A stretch of DNA of 64,000 bases from Acridotheres tristis (GCA_037013685.1 CM072886.1:27473080-27537079), one strand, 5' to 3'; positions 1-20,968 are shown, counted from the stretch's first letter. Program-made: numbers and translations. The notes: generated by a model from the sequence alone, not told the origin.

Positions 1-7906
<7,906 letters not shown>

Positions 7907-7995
7907 ATCAGTATTCTTTTTAGACTTCACATATGTTTTGATGCAAGATGCAGGAGCTCTGGAGACACAGCGTTCGTGGACTGTATACTTGCAAA
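7907..7995 (-). CDS. DGKB: DGKB coding exon: second part of the C1A zinc finger and C1A-C1B linker
   Basis: This 89-nt exon enters in phase 1. Its first two bases complete a Phe codon begun in the exon at 10727-10844. It then encodes 29 residues, [17 protein letters not shown] followed by [12 protein letters not shown]. It supplies the fourth Cys, the His and the last two Cys of the first C1 domain (C-X4-H-X2-C-X7-C), then a basic linker. The acceptor is TTTTTTTCAG above 7995 and the donor is GTAAGTTT. It leaves in phase 0 into the 81-nt intron. Roughly residues 276-305. The differences from the human protein that I recall are conservative (Ser for Ala after CV, Ala for Pro in APAS). Confidence 0.96.
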
Positions 7996-10726
7996 CTGAA
8001 AAAAAGACACATGTTATTAGATGTTGAGGCAATGGTGTTTCTGACTACATTTATATGAAACAACATTACCAGCATGTCATCTCTAAATAATCAATCCAAT
8101 CAGTCAATGAAAACTCAAACTAGACTGCTTTTTTCATGGAATACAAAAGGCCAATTAGAACAGGAAATATTATGCAAGTGAGAAATCCAAGAATGCACTA
8201 TCATTGCATAACAGGAAATGCTTAATTAAATCAGACCTTACTAAATTTTTTCACAATAATTCCCAAATGACAAAAATATTAAAGACAAATTGGTGACTGC
8301 CAAATGGTTTTGTGTCATTTGGTAGTAGGAAGATATATCTATTTTATGAACTATAGGCATGAGAGCAGCTGGCAAGCACAAAAATAAAAGCCAAAGAATT
8401 TGTTGTTCCTATCACTGATTTACAAATCAGAAATGGCTGATTAGTCCATTTTTGAATAGCAATTGTTTTCACGCATTTCATGTAATCACCATAACTTTGA
8501 CTCTTGTTTTACAAAATACCAACTCCCGAGACCCTTTGTTTTCCCCCCTAAGTCCTTCAACACCAGCTTTAGGTAACTGGTATTGCTGACAAGGTCTGTA
8601 AAGATCTCGCTAGCTGCATTTGGAAAACATACAATGCAGGGTACAATACAAAGCTCTCCTGTCTTCAATGATACAACTGTGCCAAGATCAGGAAATAATG
8701 CTACAGCTTATGCCTGCATTCAGTAGAGTCAACTATTAAAAACTGAGAATTAATTTCTCCCTGCATGGTATATGTCTCAGGCTTTTGACCTCGAGAGCAA
8801 TTAAGCACAAAGTACTTCTAAACACCTTGCTTGCACCTATTACACAAACCCAGTGGGAGGCTCAGCCATTAATCAGACAAACTGCAGGGAGTAACATTGT
8901 TGATTGGACCATGGAGGGATGGTGAGGACCCCTGTGGTTCCTCCCCTATTTTTTTTTTCCTCCCACACAATCTAAAATGCAAATAATGAAATCTATAGCA
9001 ATGCTTTGAAGATATACTGGAGAAAAAGGTTAGCTAAATAAGGAAATAGTGGAATAGTTTTGCAAGTAGACTCATGCCTCTTGCTGCATGAAGCAATTGA
9101 AAGGAGCATGTTCTTCAGATACTCTGAGACCATTGTTCTCACAAAATAAATGCCAAGCACATTAATAAATACATTCTCAAAAGACACTTCAGCAGAAGAA
9201 ATTTACAGGTCTCATAAGGCTGGTCTTTTTGGGACAGTTTATGTAACTGGTCTACCCATTTCTGGTAACTACTGAAGGTGATCTACATTATTTGCTGAAC
9301 GGAACCCTTTCCAACATATATGGGTCTTATTTCTTCACAATATCAGTCTGACAAAAAAAGAATATTAAAGAATGTAACATTTCAAGATCTAATAGTCAAA
9401 TCGGTATTTTACGTATATTTCCAGTTACTGTAATTAGCATTTATTAATCTCAAGTTATGCAATTTCTATTTGTTTGAATTTTAATAAATGTATCTTTCCT
9501 GTTTCACAGTATGGTGAATGAAATTATATGATGTGAAAATGCATACCAGAATTTACATCTGAATTAGATTTCAGAGAGGTTTGTGGCCCCCAGAGGGGAG
9601 AAATGGTCAATTCAAAACCCTCATTCATTCAGACTAATCTCAAATTAAATCAATAGAACTGTACAGACAGAAAGATCCTCATCAACTGTAAGAGGCTATC
9701 TTTCATACCAAAAATGGTGAAAGTCAGACTAAGAAACAGATTATTTTACCAAAAAGGAAAATGAAAGGTAACTTGGTACCATCATGAGAAGAACACAGTT
9801 GTGTACTACAGATCTCATTAATCTAATGGAGTAGGGCATAACATGAACGAAGCATTGCAATCATCTACAAGACATATTCAAATAAGAAAAGAGGTCTTAA
9901 GAAAGAAAAAGGATTTATCATTGGAACACACCACAAAAGAAAGATACAGATCACCGATTTCTGGAAACTTTCAAATAGAGACAAGGTATCTTTCAGCAAG
10001 CCCTGGTTTCTCAAGAGATATGTTAGGTGGTCAAACACAGATTAACATATGATGAAATACATAGATACAGCTCAAGGAATTTAAGGGTAGTAAATGCAAC
10101 CAATAGCCTAATGAAGGTCAAATTAGATGCAGTAGTTTTTCTATGTTCCTTTTCTTAAAAATCTATAATCAGTTAACACATGGATTGAGATTTATGACTA
10201 CAAAACAACTGACTATACAAAACTTCAGAGCTTTTACAGAAACTTGACTTCTGAGAAACTGGGATTTTCACCTTCACAATTAATGAAACAATTCTGTGCA
10301 AAATCTAAATCAAAAAACACAGGACATAGATGTTTGTCAAGTTGATACCTACAGTAAAAGTATTAGCAAAAACAAAAGCAGAGTAACAAAAGTATAAAGT
10401 TAAAACTTATGTCTGATACCCTTTAATGAAAAAAAAAAAAAAGCAATAGCAGTAAAGAAAAAAAGAGCAATAGACTCCAAAAGGAACTAACAGTGATAAC
10501 CCTTCGAAAGCAGAAAATTCCCTCAATCAGAATATTTTAAAGCCAAATATCCTGAAAAATTTAAAAAAGAACCATGAGCCACTCAAGTAGAGAAAAGGAT
10601 GGGGAGACACTACTGTGGTGGCAATGCTTTTGTAAGAGGAAGCTACTAGTTCTTTGTTATGCAGCCAGAACAACATTGCTAGGAACTGACATGTAAGCAA
10701 ATGGACACTGAAATGCTTATACTCAC
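7996..10726 (-). other. DGKB: DGKB intron (about 2.7 kb)
   Basis: Intron splitting the C1A finger. It is AT-rich, with an A-run near 10429-10442. I recognise no repeat family and no additional exon. The ORFs at 8486-8668, 8993-9187 and 9843-10052 look like chance. Confidence 0.85.
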
Positions 10727-10844
10727 AAGAACAGCAGAGACCTTGCTTGCCTACTCCGATCAGCATGTTCAAACAAAGATTACAGTAGGCAGGCTTGTTG
10801 AAGTGTTTCAATCTCCATACATGCTGCCCATCATCTTTCACATT
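10727..10844 (-). CDS. DGKB: DGKB coding exon: first part of the C1A zinc finger
   Basis: This 118-nt exon starts in phase 0 and ends after the first base of a codon. It encodes 39 residues starting [20 protein letters not shown] and ending GKQGLCCS. It contains the His, the CNLC pair and the third Cys position of the first C1 domain (H-X12-C-X2-C-X13-C-X2-C pattern, completed in the exon at 7907-7995). The acceptor is CTGTGCAG and the donor is GTGAGTAT at 10719-10726. Sequence here is essentially identical to mammalian DGKB as I recall it, including the NV junction with the preceding LGLEN exon. Roughly residues 237-276. The intron upstream is 10 kb and carries a CpG island, so this is the first exon a downstream promoter could splice to. 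Confidence 0.97.
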
Positions 10845-13800
10845 CTGCACAGGACATAAGAGAAACAGATTTCACTTAATAAAATAGTGAAAAGTCTAAG
10901 TGCCAATAAAAATTGGAGATTGACTCAAGAACATAAAAGACAAGCTGTTACTTCATTTTAGACTCCGCACCAGATCACAGCATAATCATTCTAAATACAC
11001 AGGCAATGATATAATAAAAAAATTCTTCAGAAGCTCATGGACATACACGTGTTTTGAAAAGAACCCAGAAAAAGCCACCAGGCTGCTGTCACCACTACAA
11101 CAGAACACTATCAATGTATCTAGGTCGGTATTAAATTACAACTGGTATTAAAAATAATTTTTTCCCTAGAAATAATGGTGCTGCAGGTCAGAAGATAAAG
11201 CTCCTCAAAACAAACAATGGAAAGGGTTTTCTAAATCCACATATATTCTTAATGACCGTCAGAATTAGTTACATATATCACATATGTGAAACAGGAAAAC
11301 CAACCACACCACAATAACTATTCCCAGTCTTGAATGAAGTTAATCTATATTGCCAATTATCTATCAAAACGCATGTGTTTAAAGGTGAGATTTGCATCTT
11401 CGACCTCTTCTCCAAAAATGGAATTCCTTACATTTAAGGCCAAGTTTTTCAGTCAGCTGTTGCACTATACTCAAATATTTCATGAATAAACTGATCAACT
11501 CACTGGCATGTACTACTTAGGGGCCCCACTGTAGTTTATGTGAATCTCTAAAATATTATCAAATAATTTATTTTTATGAAACTAAGCTTTCTGTTGGATG
11601 ATTCTCCTTTTCCTTCTTCATGGAATCATTCTGGAGCCTCTCTGTTTTTTGAAGGTTTACAGAATGATGTGCAGTTGATAGAGATGTTAAATTAATTCCC
11701 TAAATTCCTGGCTTCTTGGCAATACTGGCCATCAGGATTTTCCCTTTCTAAAATCATCAGAGGTTTTGATTCTAAAAAATCTAGATGAACCTAATGTAGT
11801 GTCACAAGATTAAAAAAAATAAAATTCTCTTTTACCAAATATAACATCCAATGGAACACAGGCAGTTAACGTCTATCAGCTGTTTCCTTGTGTATTGCTG
11901 AAAATCTATAGTCTTCTTGGTCATGTCATTGCCAAAAGACCACATATTGCCATATAGCTGAAGGAAGTCACACTAATCTCTGTTTCTCAGAAACCACATC
12001 AACAGCTGGTTCTTATCCAGTTTCTGATTTCTCACATCAAACTACTATTACTTGTCATCCCATATACACAATATTCCTGACTAGGTTTTCCATAATAAGA
12101 TGGTTTTCACTGATGAGAATAGCCAATGTTCATTGGTGAGCACACATTTTAATAAAAATTAAGTTTTTTTCCTATATTAGCATATACTATATGAGTTATG
12201 TCCTTAAAAATCAGTATTGGTCTGTTCTAGAAGTTAGACGTTAATACAAATCAATTATGATGAAGACTTCGTCCTCCTTGTGGACAAATAAGAAAAATCC
12301 TGAAGCAAAATCAGCACTTTAAGAAATTAAGAATGTTTGGCTCAAAGGTGGGTCTCAGCCAGGACACAACTTTGAGTATTTCCCGCAAGTTACCTAGAAA
12401 CAAAAAAAACAACCCTGAAGTCTATTTTTTTTTTTTTTTCTCTACTAAGATACCAGGATCAGAGCATAAATAAATAGCTCCCCCAATATTACCAGCAGGA
12501 GTTCAAATGCCATCTCTGACAGCTGGGCAATGTCAGGGTCCCCTTTCTGCAGCAAAAACACAGCAGATGCCTAATGCGGGATTCTCAGGCTGGCAAAGAC
12601 TGTGGAAGTTTTCCAATTTCCCCTGAAGAAGCAGAAATAGATTGTGCAGCTGTGAAGCACTAGAAGCCTGTCAAGCTCCTTCATGACTGGCAGCTGAAGA
12701 GGATGTATTCCATTAAACAGAGCTCTCTAACTTCTATTTTTCTTCCCATCTTACTACCATATTCCACATATTTTTGAAGTATTGTTAAAGTACAATACAG
12801 TATGTGAATTTCAAGCCTCCTGAAAGTAGGCAATTACTCATTAGACAACAAAGACCATGTAAATCTTTCTGGAAAAAAAAACCAGCAAACAATTTACACT
12901 TCAATTTTAACATCACTCAGGTCATCAACACATACAGTTCATAAATCACAAGCACTTAAAATGTGAGCTCACCAGCCTCCCTTAGCAAAATACTTGCTCT
13001 TTATGAAAATTAACAGAAATTCAAATTTATGCATAAGCTTGCCCCTCTTCCACATTAATTTTTTATTAGTTTTTAATTTTAATTTTATTTTTAAAGAATG
13101 ACCATTATATGTGAATATGTCACTTCTTATTTGAACAGAACATATGGTCTAACTTAGCTGGCATTTTCCTTATCAGAAAAACAAACAAGTCTTGATGTGG
13201 GTGTTTTGCCAATTAAAACACTTAGCTGTGTTACAGACTGCAACTGATGCAAATCCATTACATAAACACAATGCACTTTTGGAAAAGAGCAAATTAAATT
13301 TTTGCTCTTGTACACTGCCAAAAAAAAGCAATAAAGTGCTGCATATGATTATGCATGCACATAACTTTTTAAAACAGTGCCAAGAGAAAAAAAAAGACAT
13401 GATATGAAACAAAGCCACCTCAATGCAAGTCTTTAAGTATGAATAAAATCCACAATTCTGACACATCAGTGCATTTACTGACGTTAACTCATTTTGTTTC
13501 CATATCCTGAGAAAGAGTTTAAAAACAAACAGACATTAAGAAGATCTCAAAGCAGGGCAGGTACAGTAAAAATGTCTTCCTCACTTCATTATACACATCA
13601 CTGAAAATCAAGCTTCCATATGTCACACCCAGACTTTAAAACATAATGACAATAGTAACATTTATTTTGTTAACAACAGTCCTCTTAACTCGTGGTCCTG
13701 AACCTGCTACCATGGATTTGATTGCCAAAACTACCTGGCCTTAAAAAGCAAGTCAACCATAAAAGAGCCAACCTTAGAACTAGTGGAAAATTTTATGCTA

Positions 13801-14634
13801 CCACAGACTTTAGCTACACATCCCTAACCTGGTTTAATATTAACTTATGTCAGCTTTTTAGATATTTGTGTATAAGGTAGACTAAGAGATCTTCAAGATT
13901 TTGAGGCTTAAGAAAGGTAATGAAAATCACTGATAAATTTTGATCCTAGGAAACATGTCCTCTTAAAATACCTACAGAGTGTCTAAAATACCAGAATATT
14001 CAGTTTTTTCTATGAGAAGAGTTAGTAACAAGGATCCAAGTGAGAAGGATGGTAAGGAGTAGCTGTTATTCTTTCACTGATTATTTTGTTTCCATTTATT
14101 TTAAAAATATTTACTTGACTTGTTCAAGACAATTTTATTACTGATCTTTAGGTATTGTTCTGTCAGTGGGAAGGTGAGAAGAGTTTCCATTAAACTATGC
14201 AGCAAACATAGTTCAAAACAGATATAGTTAGATTCTATACTCCTTTATTTGGCTCTCAGCAAAAATAATCCTATCATGTTTTGTTCAATTTCCTTTGGGA
14301 AGAAAGGGTTTTAAGCCTATTCTTGGTCAGGTGGAGAGGGAGTAACCTGACTCAAGGGACACTATTTGGGAGGGCTCCTCACTTCTAATTTCTGAGATAT
14401 TGTATGTGCATGTGCACGTGTGAGAAATCAAAAAAATAATCTTCCACAGCCTTCATCCACACACTCATCCAGAAACAGAAAAGGGAGCACAAGAGGGAAA
14501 GTTAAATGGTTTTTAAAAGCTTCATAAATAGCCACAGTATGGAGTTTCCCTGTGCAAAATCTGTAACCATCTGTCATCTGCAGAGACGTCGATGCTGTGG
14601 AAATTAAATTGTAAATAATGGTCAATCTGTATAC

Positions 14635-14640
14635 CTGCAT
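14635..14640 (-). other. Speculative alternative start codon and splice donor downstream of the CpG island
   Basis: On the minus strand ATGCAG (14640-14635) is followed by GTATAC, a plausible donor. Spliced to the acceptor at 10844, it would read Met-Gln-Asn-Val-Lys in the DGKB frame. Its position about 100 nt beyond the CpG island edge, in the gene's direction of transcription, is what makes it worth noting. There is no transcript evidence and the donor is only moderate. It may be chance. Confidence 0.15.
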
Positions 14641-14729
14641 GAGACACCTCTATTTTACACCTTATACACAGAAGAGTGCTACTCCTGACTTCTCCTGGAC
14701 TGTTTTCCACGTGGAGATAAAAGGAGAAG

Positions 14730-15280
14730 CGGGGCTGTAGTAAGGAAAGGGAAATCGCGTTGGCAAAGCTGCCGCAGGGCAGCGGGAGCCAGCACAGCGA
14801 GGCCGGGCGGGCAAGGGTCAAGACGGCCAGGGCTGAGCAGGGCCGAACCGGGCTGGGCAGGGCCGGGCAGGGAAGGGCAGGGCTGAGCAGGGCTGAGCAG
14901 GGCCGGGCAGGGAAGGGCAGGGCTGAGCAGGGCAGGGCAGGGAAGGGCAGGGCTGAGCAGGGCAGGGCAAGGCCGGGCAGGGCAAGGCCGAGCCGAGCAG
15001 GGCAGGACAGGGCCGGGTCGAGCGGCCGTGCCGGCCACCGCAGCCTCCCTCACTCCGTTCCTGCCTCCCTCAGCAGCGACACCGCGCCCTCTGCGGGCCC
15101 TGCCACCACACCAGAACGCCACAACAGCTCCTTCATCCCTCACGGGGATAAACTCTGCTTCCAGCAGGGAACGAGCTGGCACAGGGGGAGCGAGCGAGCG
15201 ACAGCCCAGGGGGCTCGAGTTTGCCCCCGGATGGATGGAAATAGCTGATGGGGCGCCGGAACTTCGGCCTTGCAGAAAAC
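14730..15280. promoter_or_regulatory. Isolated intragenic CpG island
   Basis: A GC-rich block of about 550 bp containing around 40 CpG dinucleotides by eye count, in an intron where CpG is otherwise scarce. It has Sp1-like GC tracts and a CGAGCGAGCGAG run near 15190-15200, and no TATA box was seen. Half of it is a decanucleotide minisatellite. It could be an unmethylated alternative promoter, an enhancer or the 5' end of an antisense RNA, or simply a GC-rich repeat. The long ORFs across it on both strands (14679-15284 minus, 14760-15248 plus) are products of the repeat and are not credible proteins. Confidence 0.6.
14829..15020 (+). repeat. Decanucleotide GC-rich minisatellite with G-quadruplex motifs
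   Basis: About 19 tandem units of 10 bp with variants such as ggctgagcag, ggccgggcag, ggaagggcag and ggcagggcag. The variants occur in a partly ordered pattern: ggaagggcag followed by ggctgagcag recurs at 14871, 14911 and 14941. The 18-mer GGGCAGGGAAGGGCAGGG (four G3 runs with 2-nt loops) occurs identically at 14865-14882, 14905-14922 and 14935-14952. On the plus strand, which is the DGKB template strand, each is a textbook G-quadruplex motif. Confidence 0.9.
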
Positions 15281-18012
15281 GCACACTTCAGAAAGGACTT
15301 ACAGAAATGTCACTCAGGAAAATAAAAAGCCTGACTGCCCTTCTTCCTCGCTGAACAAAAGAAATAAAAGTCTATGAAACTGCCCAGGTGTTGAGCAGTC
15401 ATTTCAAGCTTCGGCCTGAAGGGATTACTCACGGTACAGCAGACCCCGCTCTGGACTTGCAAATGTTTGCAAGTCTCAAGTTTGGTTCCATTTTAACATA
15501 CAACTCAAAAAGTATGGCAAGAATAACGTTATACACACGATAAGAAGCCCTGCTACCAAGTGTGGACTCCCACTGAAGCATTCCATCCCACATTTAATCA
15601 AAAGAGTTTAAAAGTTGCTTTTTCAATTATTTGAGTGCATTCGCATAATATTTACTGCTTGGGGATAGAAAGTAAAATTTTAAGAGTATATACTTACGAT
15701 TTAATTGAGACATGGTCTCAATTCAACACAAATGTTTGTCCCATCAAAAATTACCTTGATTTAAAAGGTGAACTGGGTTGAAAGTTACAACTATTAGTGA
15801 TTTACAAGAAAGGCGTATTTACCTTATTTCAAAGTATTGATGCCCTTATGCAGCATTTACTGGTTTTAAACTTTTCTCTCACCTTAGGGCAGCTATTGAG
15901 CAACTGCACGGTTCCAGGTACAGTGCAACCCTGACATCTAGTGGCCAGTTGAGAGGGAATAAAATACTTCCCTAAAATACAGGATTTCTTTAAACACTAG
16001 CACTTATGAACTTGCAGTTTATACTTCCTCTTTGTGCAATCACTGTCAGAGGTAATAGTAATTATTTGTTACAGGAAAAGTGAGACCAAATATCTGGCAT
16101 GCAATTAATTTAAAGAGAAATCAAGTGCTTCTATCAAACCATGGTGGAATAATATTGTACAATACCTACAAAAGAGCAGACTACAAACAAGGCTTATGGC
16201 TGACAAAACCCATCATTAAGAAGCCTTTTGGGCACAGATTACAAAATAAATTTTAAATGATGCTAGAAGAGTCAATGAGTTAACTCTCCATCTTCTTTTA
16301 CAATGTTAATCTATTTAGTAATAAGGCAGAAGCAAATAAAAAGACTAGAAATTTCAAAGGTTTCTACCATGGAGAAGTACAATAGCCTAGTGGTCATTAA
16401 TGTGCAATAGATCACTTCCCAAAAGAATGAGGAGTACTGTAGGGATATCTCTCTCCAATTTGTGTTTGGGCGGGAGACTACTGCCTTAAGATGTAAAAAT
16501 AAATTTGGACAATTGATGAGAACTGTGAAAACTCCAGACTGAAGTGGACACTCAGCAAAAAATTATCTCATACATTTATTACTAAAAATTAAACCACAGA
16601 AATAACAATTTCCTACACAGTTGGCATTTTCTTTTTCTTCACAAAATTCTCATTTTATATTAGAGAATTTCTTGGAAAAAAAATCCATTAAATTGGAACA
16701 ACTAAACATCAGAGTAAGAATTACTTTGTCTTAAATACAAAGGTTTCAGTAGATTCCATATAGAACACATTTAGACACTGCTAATTGGAAAAAGGGTAGT
16801 CACTCAATTAAATGGAATATACATGTATACAATTCCAAGATCTTTCCTTTTAAAACAAATTGCCAAATTGTACATGTATCTATCTCAGAACCCCTACAGA
16901 AAAAGAACCAATGAAGTTCTTATTTAAATTCCTTACCCAAATTGCTTGTTTAGAATATCAACTGCCTTCAAAAGCACCAAAAAAATCAAATATGTAATTT
17001 CTATCCTGGAACATTCTCAGAGACAGAACTCTGTATTTCTGAAGTCTACCTTCACAACAACTCCAAAATCAAATCTTAGGAGGAAACAGAACATAAAGCC
17101 CAGCAAAATAAAACGAACTGGATATTAAAGCTGATTTCCTAGGGAAATTAGACTTTTTTATGCTCTTTGTCCTATTATCTTCATCACTCTAAACTGCGCC
17201 AGCAACTTTTAAATTAGTTTAGTAATCTTAAATAAATTTGAAGGGCACTAGAAATTTTATGAAAGTCTAGGAAAAAGCAGGGGGGGAAGCAGAGAGAGAG
17301 AGCAAAAGGAAAATGAGGCAGATGTCCTTGTTACTTCTCTGACTTGGGAACAGGTGGCTGGCAAATGCGTGTAGTTACAGTCTAATACTCTTGTCTCTCT
17401 CAGAAAGGGATTACTGATGAGGCCAGAGGGCAAAGGCCACAAACGTGTAAGAGGTTAGGCTATCTCAACCCTACTGCTCATAAACACTGACTTGTTTATT
17501 CTTTTATTTTTAAATAATGTAGTTCCATACTTCACTTAAATGTTCCTTCTTTTTAAATTATTCAGACTAAATCATCATGTAATAAAAACTGATTGAAAGG
17601 CTTTAAATGTAATATAGAACTTTTACATGATATCTGACCTTTCTATATAGCTATTGCAGGAAACTAAGGATTAAGTACAAACAATGCAGCTGAATTCTGA
17701 AAGTACTATGACAAATCTGCAGCTGAAATAAATTATCATAGCTTCACTGATATTAGCATATCAAATGAGACCAGCTGAAAATCTTCTTCATACAAGCTCT
17801 ATACAACAGTTAAGTACATTACAATGTTAATGGACCTAAACCCAAAACAAATTAAATATTTCATTTGTATCATAATTTATTTAAATAAACTATAGTGAGA
17901 ATTCTTTGTCACTATCATCCTAGACAAACTCTGAACTTGATCTCTTGGGATTCAAAATTTCCTCATTGCTGAGCTCAGTACAGAACCAACACTCAAAAGA
18001 AGGCGACAGGAT

Positions 18013-18127
18013 TGTTTGGTTGGTGGGTTCTTTGTTTGTGGGTTTTGTTTGGGGTTTTTGTGGTTTTGCTTTAGGGTTTGGGGGGAAGGGGGGGGGGCAT
18101 GGGGGTGGTTTTGTTGGTTTTTTTCCC
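18013..18127 (+). repeat. G/T-rich low-complexity tract
   Basis: The plus strand is almost only G and T over about 115 bp, with several GGG to G9 runs near 18078-18107. The purine/pyrimidine asymmetry between strands is marked and the G-runs could fold as a quadruplex. No repeat family was recognised. The ORF at 17945-18133, rich in Gly, Phe and Val, is an artefact of this composition. Confidence 0.8.
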
Positions 18128-20214
18128 CTCTAATTTACAACATATGAAGATTACTTGGACATGTCTAAGCAGCATAATCCAGTAGGTTATGCCCCTTATT
18201 TTCACATACTAATTAGCTTGAGGAAAAGCTTACGATACTAGCACTTTTTTATTAGGGAGTCCAAAAGATTCTCATCTTATTTTTCATTACTATAACTAAA
18301 AGGAGAGAGGAAGACACCCAGAAAGCAGAGTCCTGAGCAGCTACGTTTGCAAAATCTAACAGTGGCATTCAAAAAGAAATAAGAGCCTCCCACTGATGGG
18401 ATTGATGCACTAGAATGAAGACCTTGGATAATACATTAGCTGCTTCAAAACCTTCAAAATTATGCCATTAGTTTACACTAATTTGTTACTGCATGACACA
18501 GAAAGGCACTCACACTCAATCAGTTCGAGGAACCAAGCAGGAAAAAGAAGCAATTTATATACATTTCATGTTTATTTATAGAATTCCAACAGTGACCATG
18601 GATTGGACAGTGATCCCAGAGGTCCCATCAACAGTTTATCAATTTTCTCTTCCTCCAAACAGGAATGCAAAACATTCATTGTTTGCAAGAACAGAGTGCG
18701 AGAAACTGAAAAAAATATCTGTCAACAATCAGAAGGCTGAATACAAGGGCAACACTAATTAACAGACAGGCATTGGAGTTTTTTCTTTAGTGATTTCACT
18801 TTTCAATGTCCTAAAATATGATTTTATTTGAATTGTGTACAAATGGAAGTAGTATGTTTTTGCTGGTTTAATGAAAAATTTAAAAATTTCACTTTTCTCT
18901 ACATATAATGTAGAGGGTTTAAAAATATAAGCAGTTTTAAACATAAAAAGAAAAATAGGAGGCCTTTTAAAGGGCAGCATCTTGTCCTAGTGAATCATTA
19001 GCAAACTATTAGCAAATCAGCTCATATGTAGGTAATGGACTTTACATAAACTATGCTTATTGATCATAGAGGTATTTTGCATGCTATTACAATATTTTTT
19101 CCACAACTGTACGTTTATGTCTGTTAAATGCATTAAATGCTAGGAATAGTCTTGATGACAGAAACACTGACCATGATGATAACAGGCTGTAGAATTTTGA
19201 TCACTATTTATGTATTTTTAGTATTTTCATAGTACAGCTATGCACAGCAAGATAAATACCTAGTAACTGGTAAAAATACTGAAAAGGATAAAATGTTGGA
19301 TAACATAGCTTCTTTCTAACAGCTTTTGCTTTAATATGAAAATAAACTCTACAGATTGATCTGCATTAATCTATGCCATAATTTAGGAGTTTCAAATTTA
19401 GAAAGAATGAAATGTAGATAGCAAAAACTACTCCCAGAACACCTATACTACCTGTCATAAAAGAAAAATCTGTACTGAAAATTACTGTTATTTGCTGTAC
19501 TGGTTGCTTTAGAGAATTTGCTGGCCTTTGATTTGAGTAATTCTGTGGAAATAATGGAATTCAGCCTGACAAACATCTGTTGTTTGATGACAGTAATTTA
19601 ACAGTTTTTCTTACTCTGTCTCACATATAGAATTAGGGAATTAGTACTACAGTGATCCAGATTCATTGAAAGTTATCTTCAATTCAGATATTTTAGTTGT
19701 AATTTAATTAATTAGATTTTTCAAGACTTCTATATCTTCTGTTCAATAAACTTGTTTGTTACATATTTCCCTGCACAAAGTATCAATCTGAGCATTTTTT
19801 GGTGCAAATAAAACAGCACAGAACAACTACAGCAGTCTAGATTGTACTAAATGGGGAAAATAAACATTATTTATTATTTTCAATATGTGAAAATTACTTA
19901 AGAGATTTAAAAAAATAAAAGGCTTTCTTTCAAATAACATAAAAGCATTTGAAACCTATGCTTCAATACATGAGTTAAAAATTAGCTCAAATATAGGACA
20001 GCAGGTGGCACTGACAACATGCCAGTCTTAAAACAGCTGTGTTGAACTGGTACAAAATGATCATACTACATCTGTATTACCTTTAATGTGAAGTTGTAAA
20101 CGTAGAGAACATAAGCTCATCTTTCACTATACACTATCAGTTGGTGTAAGTGTTCCCCTTGATATTGCTTCTTACCATACTTTACTAACATAGTTACAGA
20201 GACAGAAGATCTTC

Positions 20215-20482
20215 ACAGGGATGTATTACGACAGGACGAGAGCCAGCAATAATTGTTGCAGAAGAATTTCCATCTGCACACATGAACAAAAACTCTTCCC
20301 CTTGACAACAATTAACACAGGGAAAGTTTGCCCGCAGAACTGGTAGAATCCACCTCACTTGAATTATCCAGGCTTGACAGGGCCCTGGATAACTCAATCT
20401 GTGGTGCTCCTTTAATTAGAGACTGGAACAGAAGATCCCCAAGAAGTTCTTTCCAACCTAGATTGCTCTGTGACTCAGCACA
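20215..20482 (+). mobile_element. CR1 LINE 3' UTR fragment
   Basis: The segment follows the CR1 3' region in order: a caggacgagag motif near 20232, an aatttccatctg motif near 20266, a tttgcccgcagaactggtag block near 20328, cagggccctggataactcaat near 20378, and the terminal gttctttccaacctagattgctctgtgac. It is decayed (old), oriented antisense to DGKB, and lies about 370 bp downstream of the exon at 20849-20968. ORFs overlapping it are not real genes. Confidence 0.85.
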
Positions 20483-20836
20483 GTTAGGCCACACACCCAG
20501 TACCATGCAGAGAAGCTTAGACACTACTCCAAGCCAGATGTAACATACACATATGGGCAGTAAAACACAAATAACAGATAATACTGCAGCTTCTAATTAA
20601 CATGTTGTTAGCAGGGAAAATGATTCAGCTTTTTACAGCTTCCAGCTCCAGGGCCAGGTTATTAGATGGTGCTTCAAACTTGCCAATGTACCTGTGATGC
20701 TGAAGACATGCTTCTGTTCTTTGCACATCATTCAGCCATAGTAGAGAGGAGTAAAGCAAAGTCATTCTTTATACAGGCCACAGAGAAACTAACCTGAAGG
20801 CGCCACAGTCACACAAGCAGAAACTTGATGCTACTA

Positions 20837-20968
<132 letters not shown>

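Noticed and set aside
14679..15284. Long ORFs on both strands (201 and 162 codons) across the CpG island
   Set aside because: Their sequence is repetitive Ala/Arg/Gly or Pro/Ala/Leu/Cys created by the 10-bp minisatellite. No domain or coding signature is visible and both strands are equally open.
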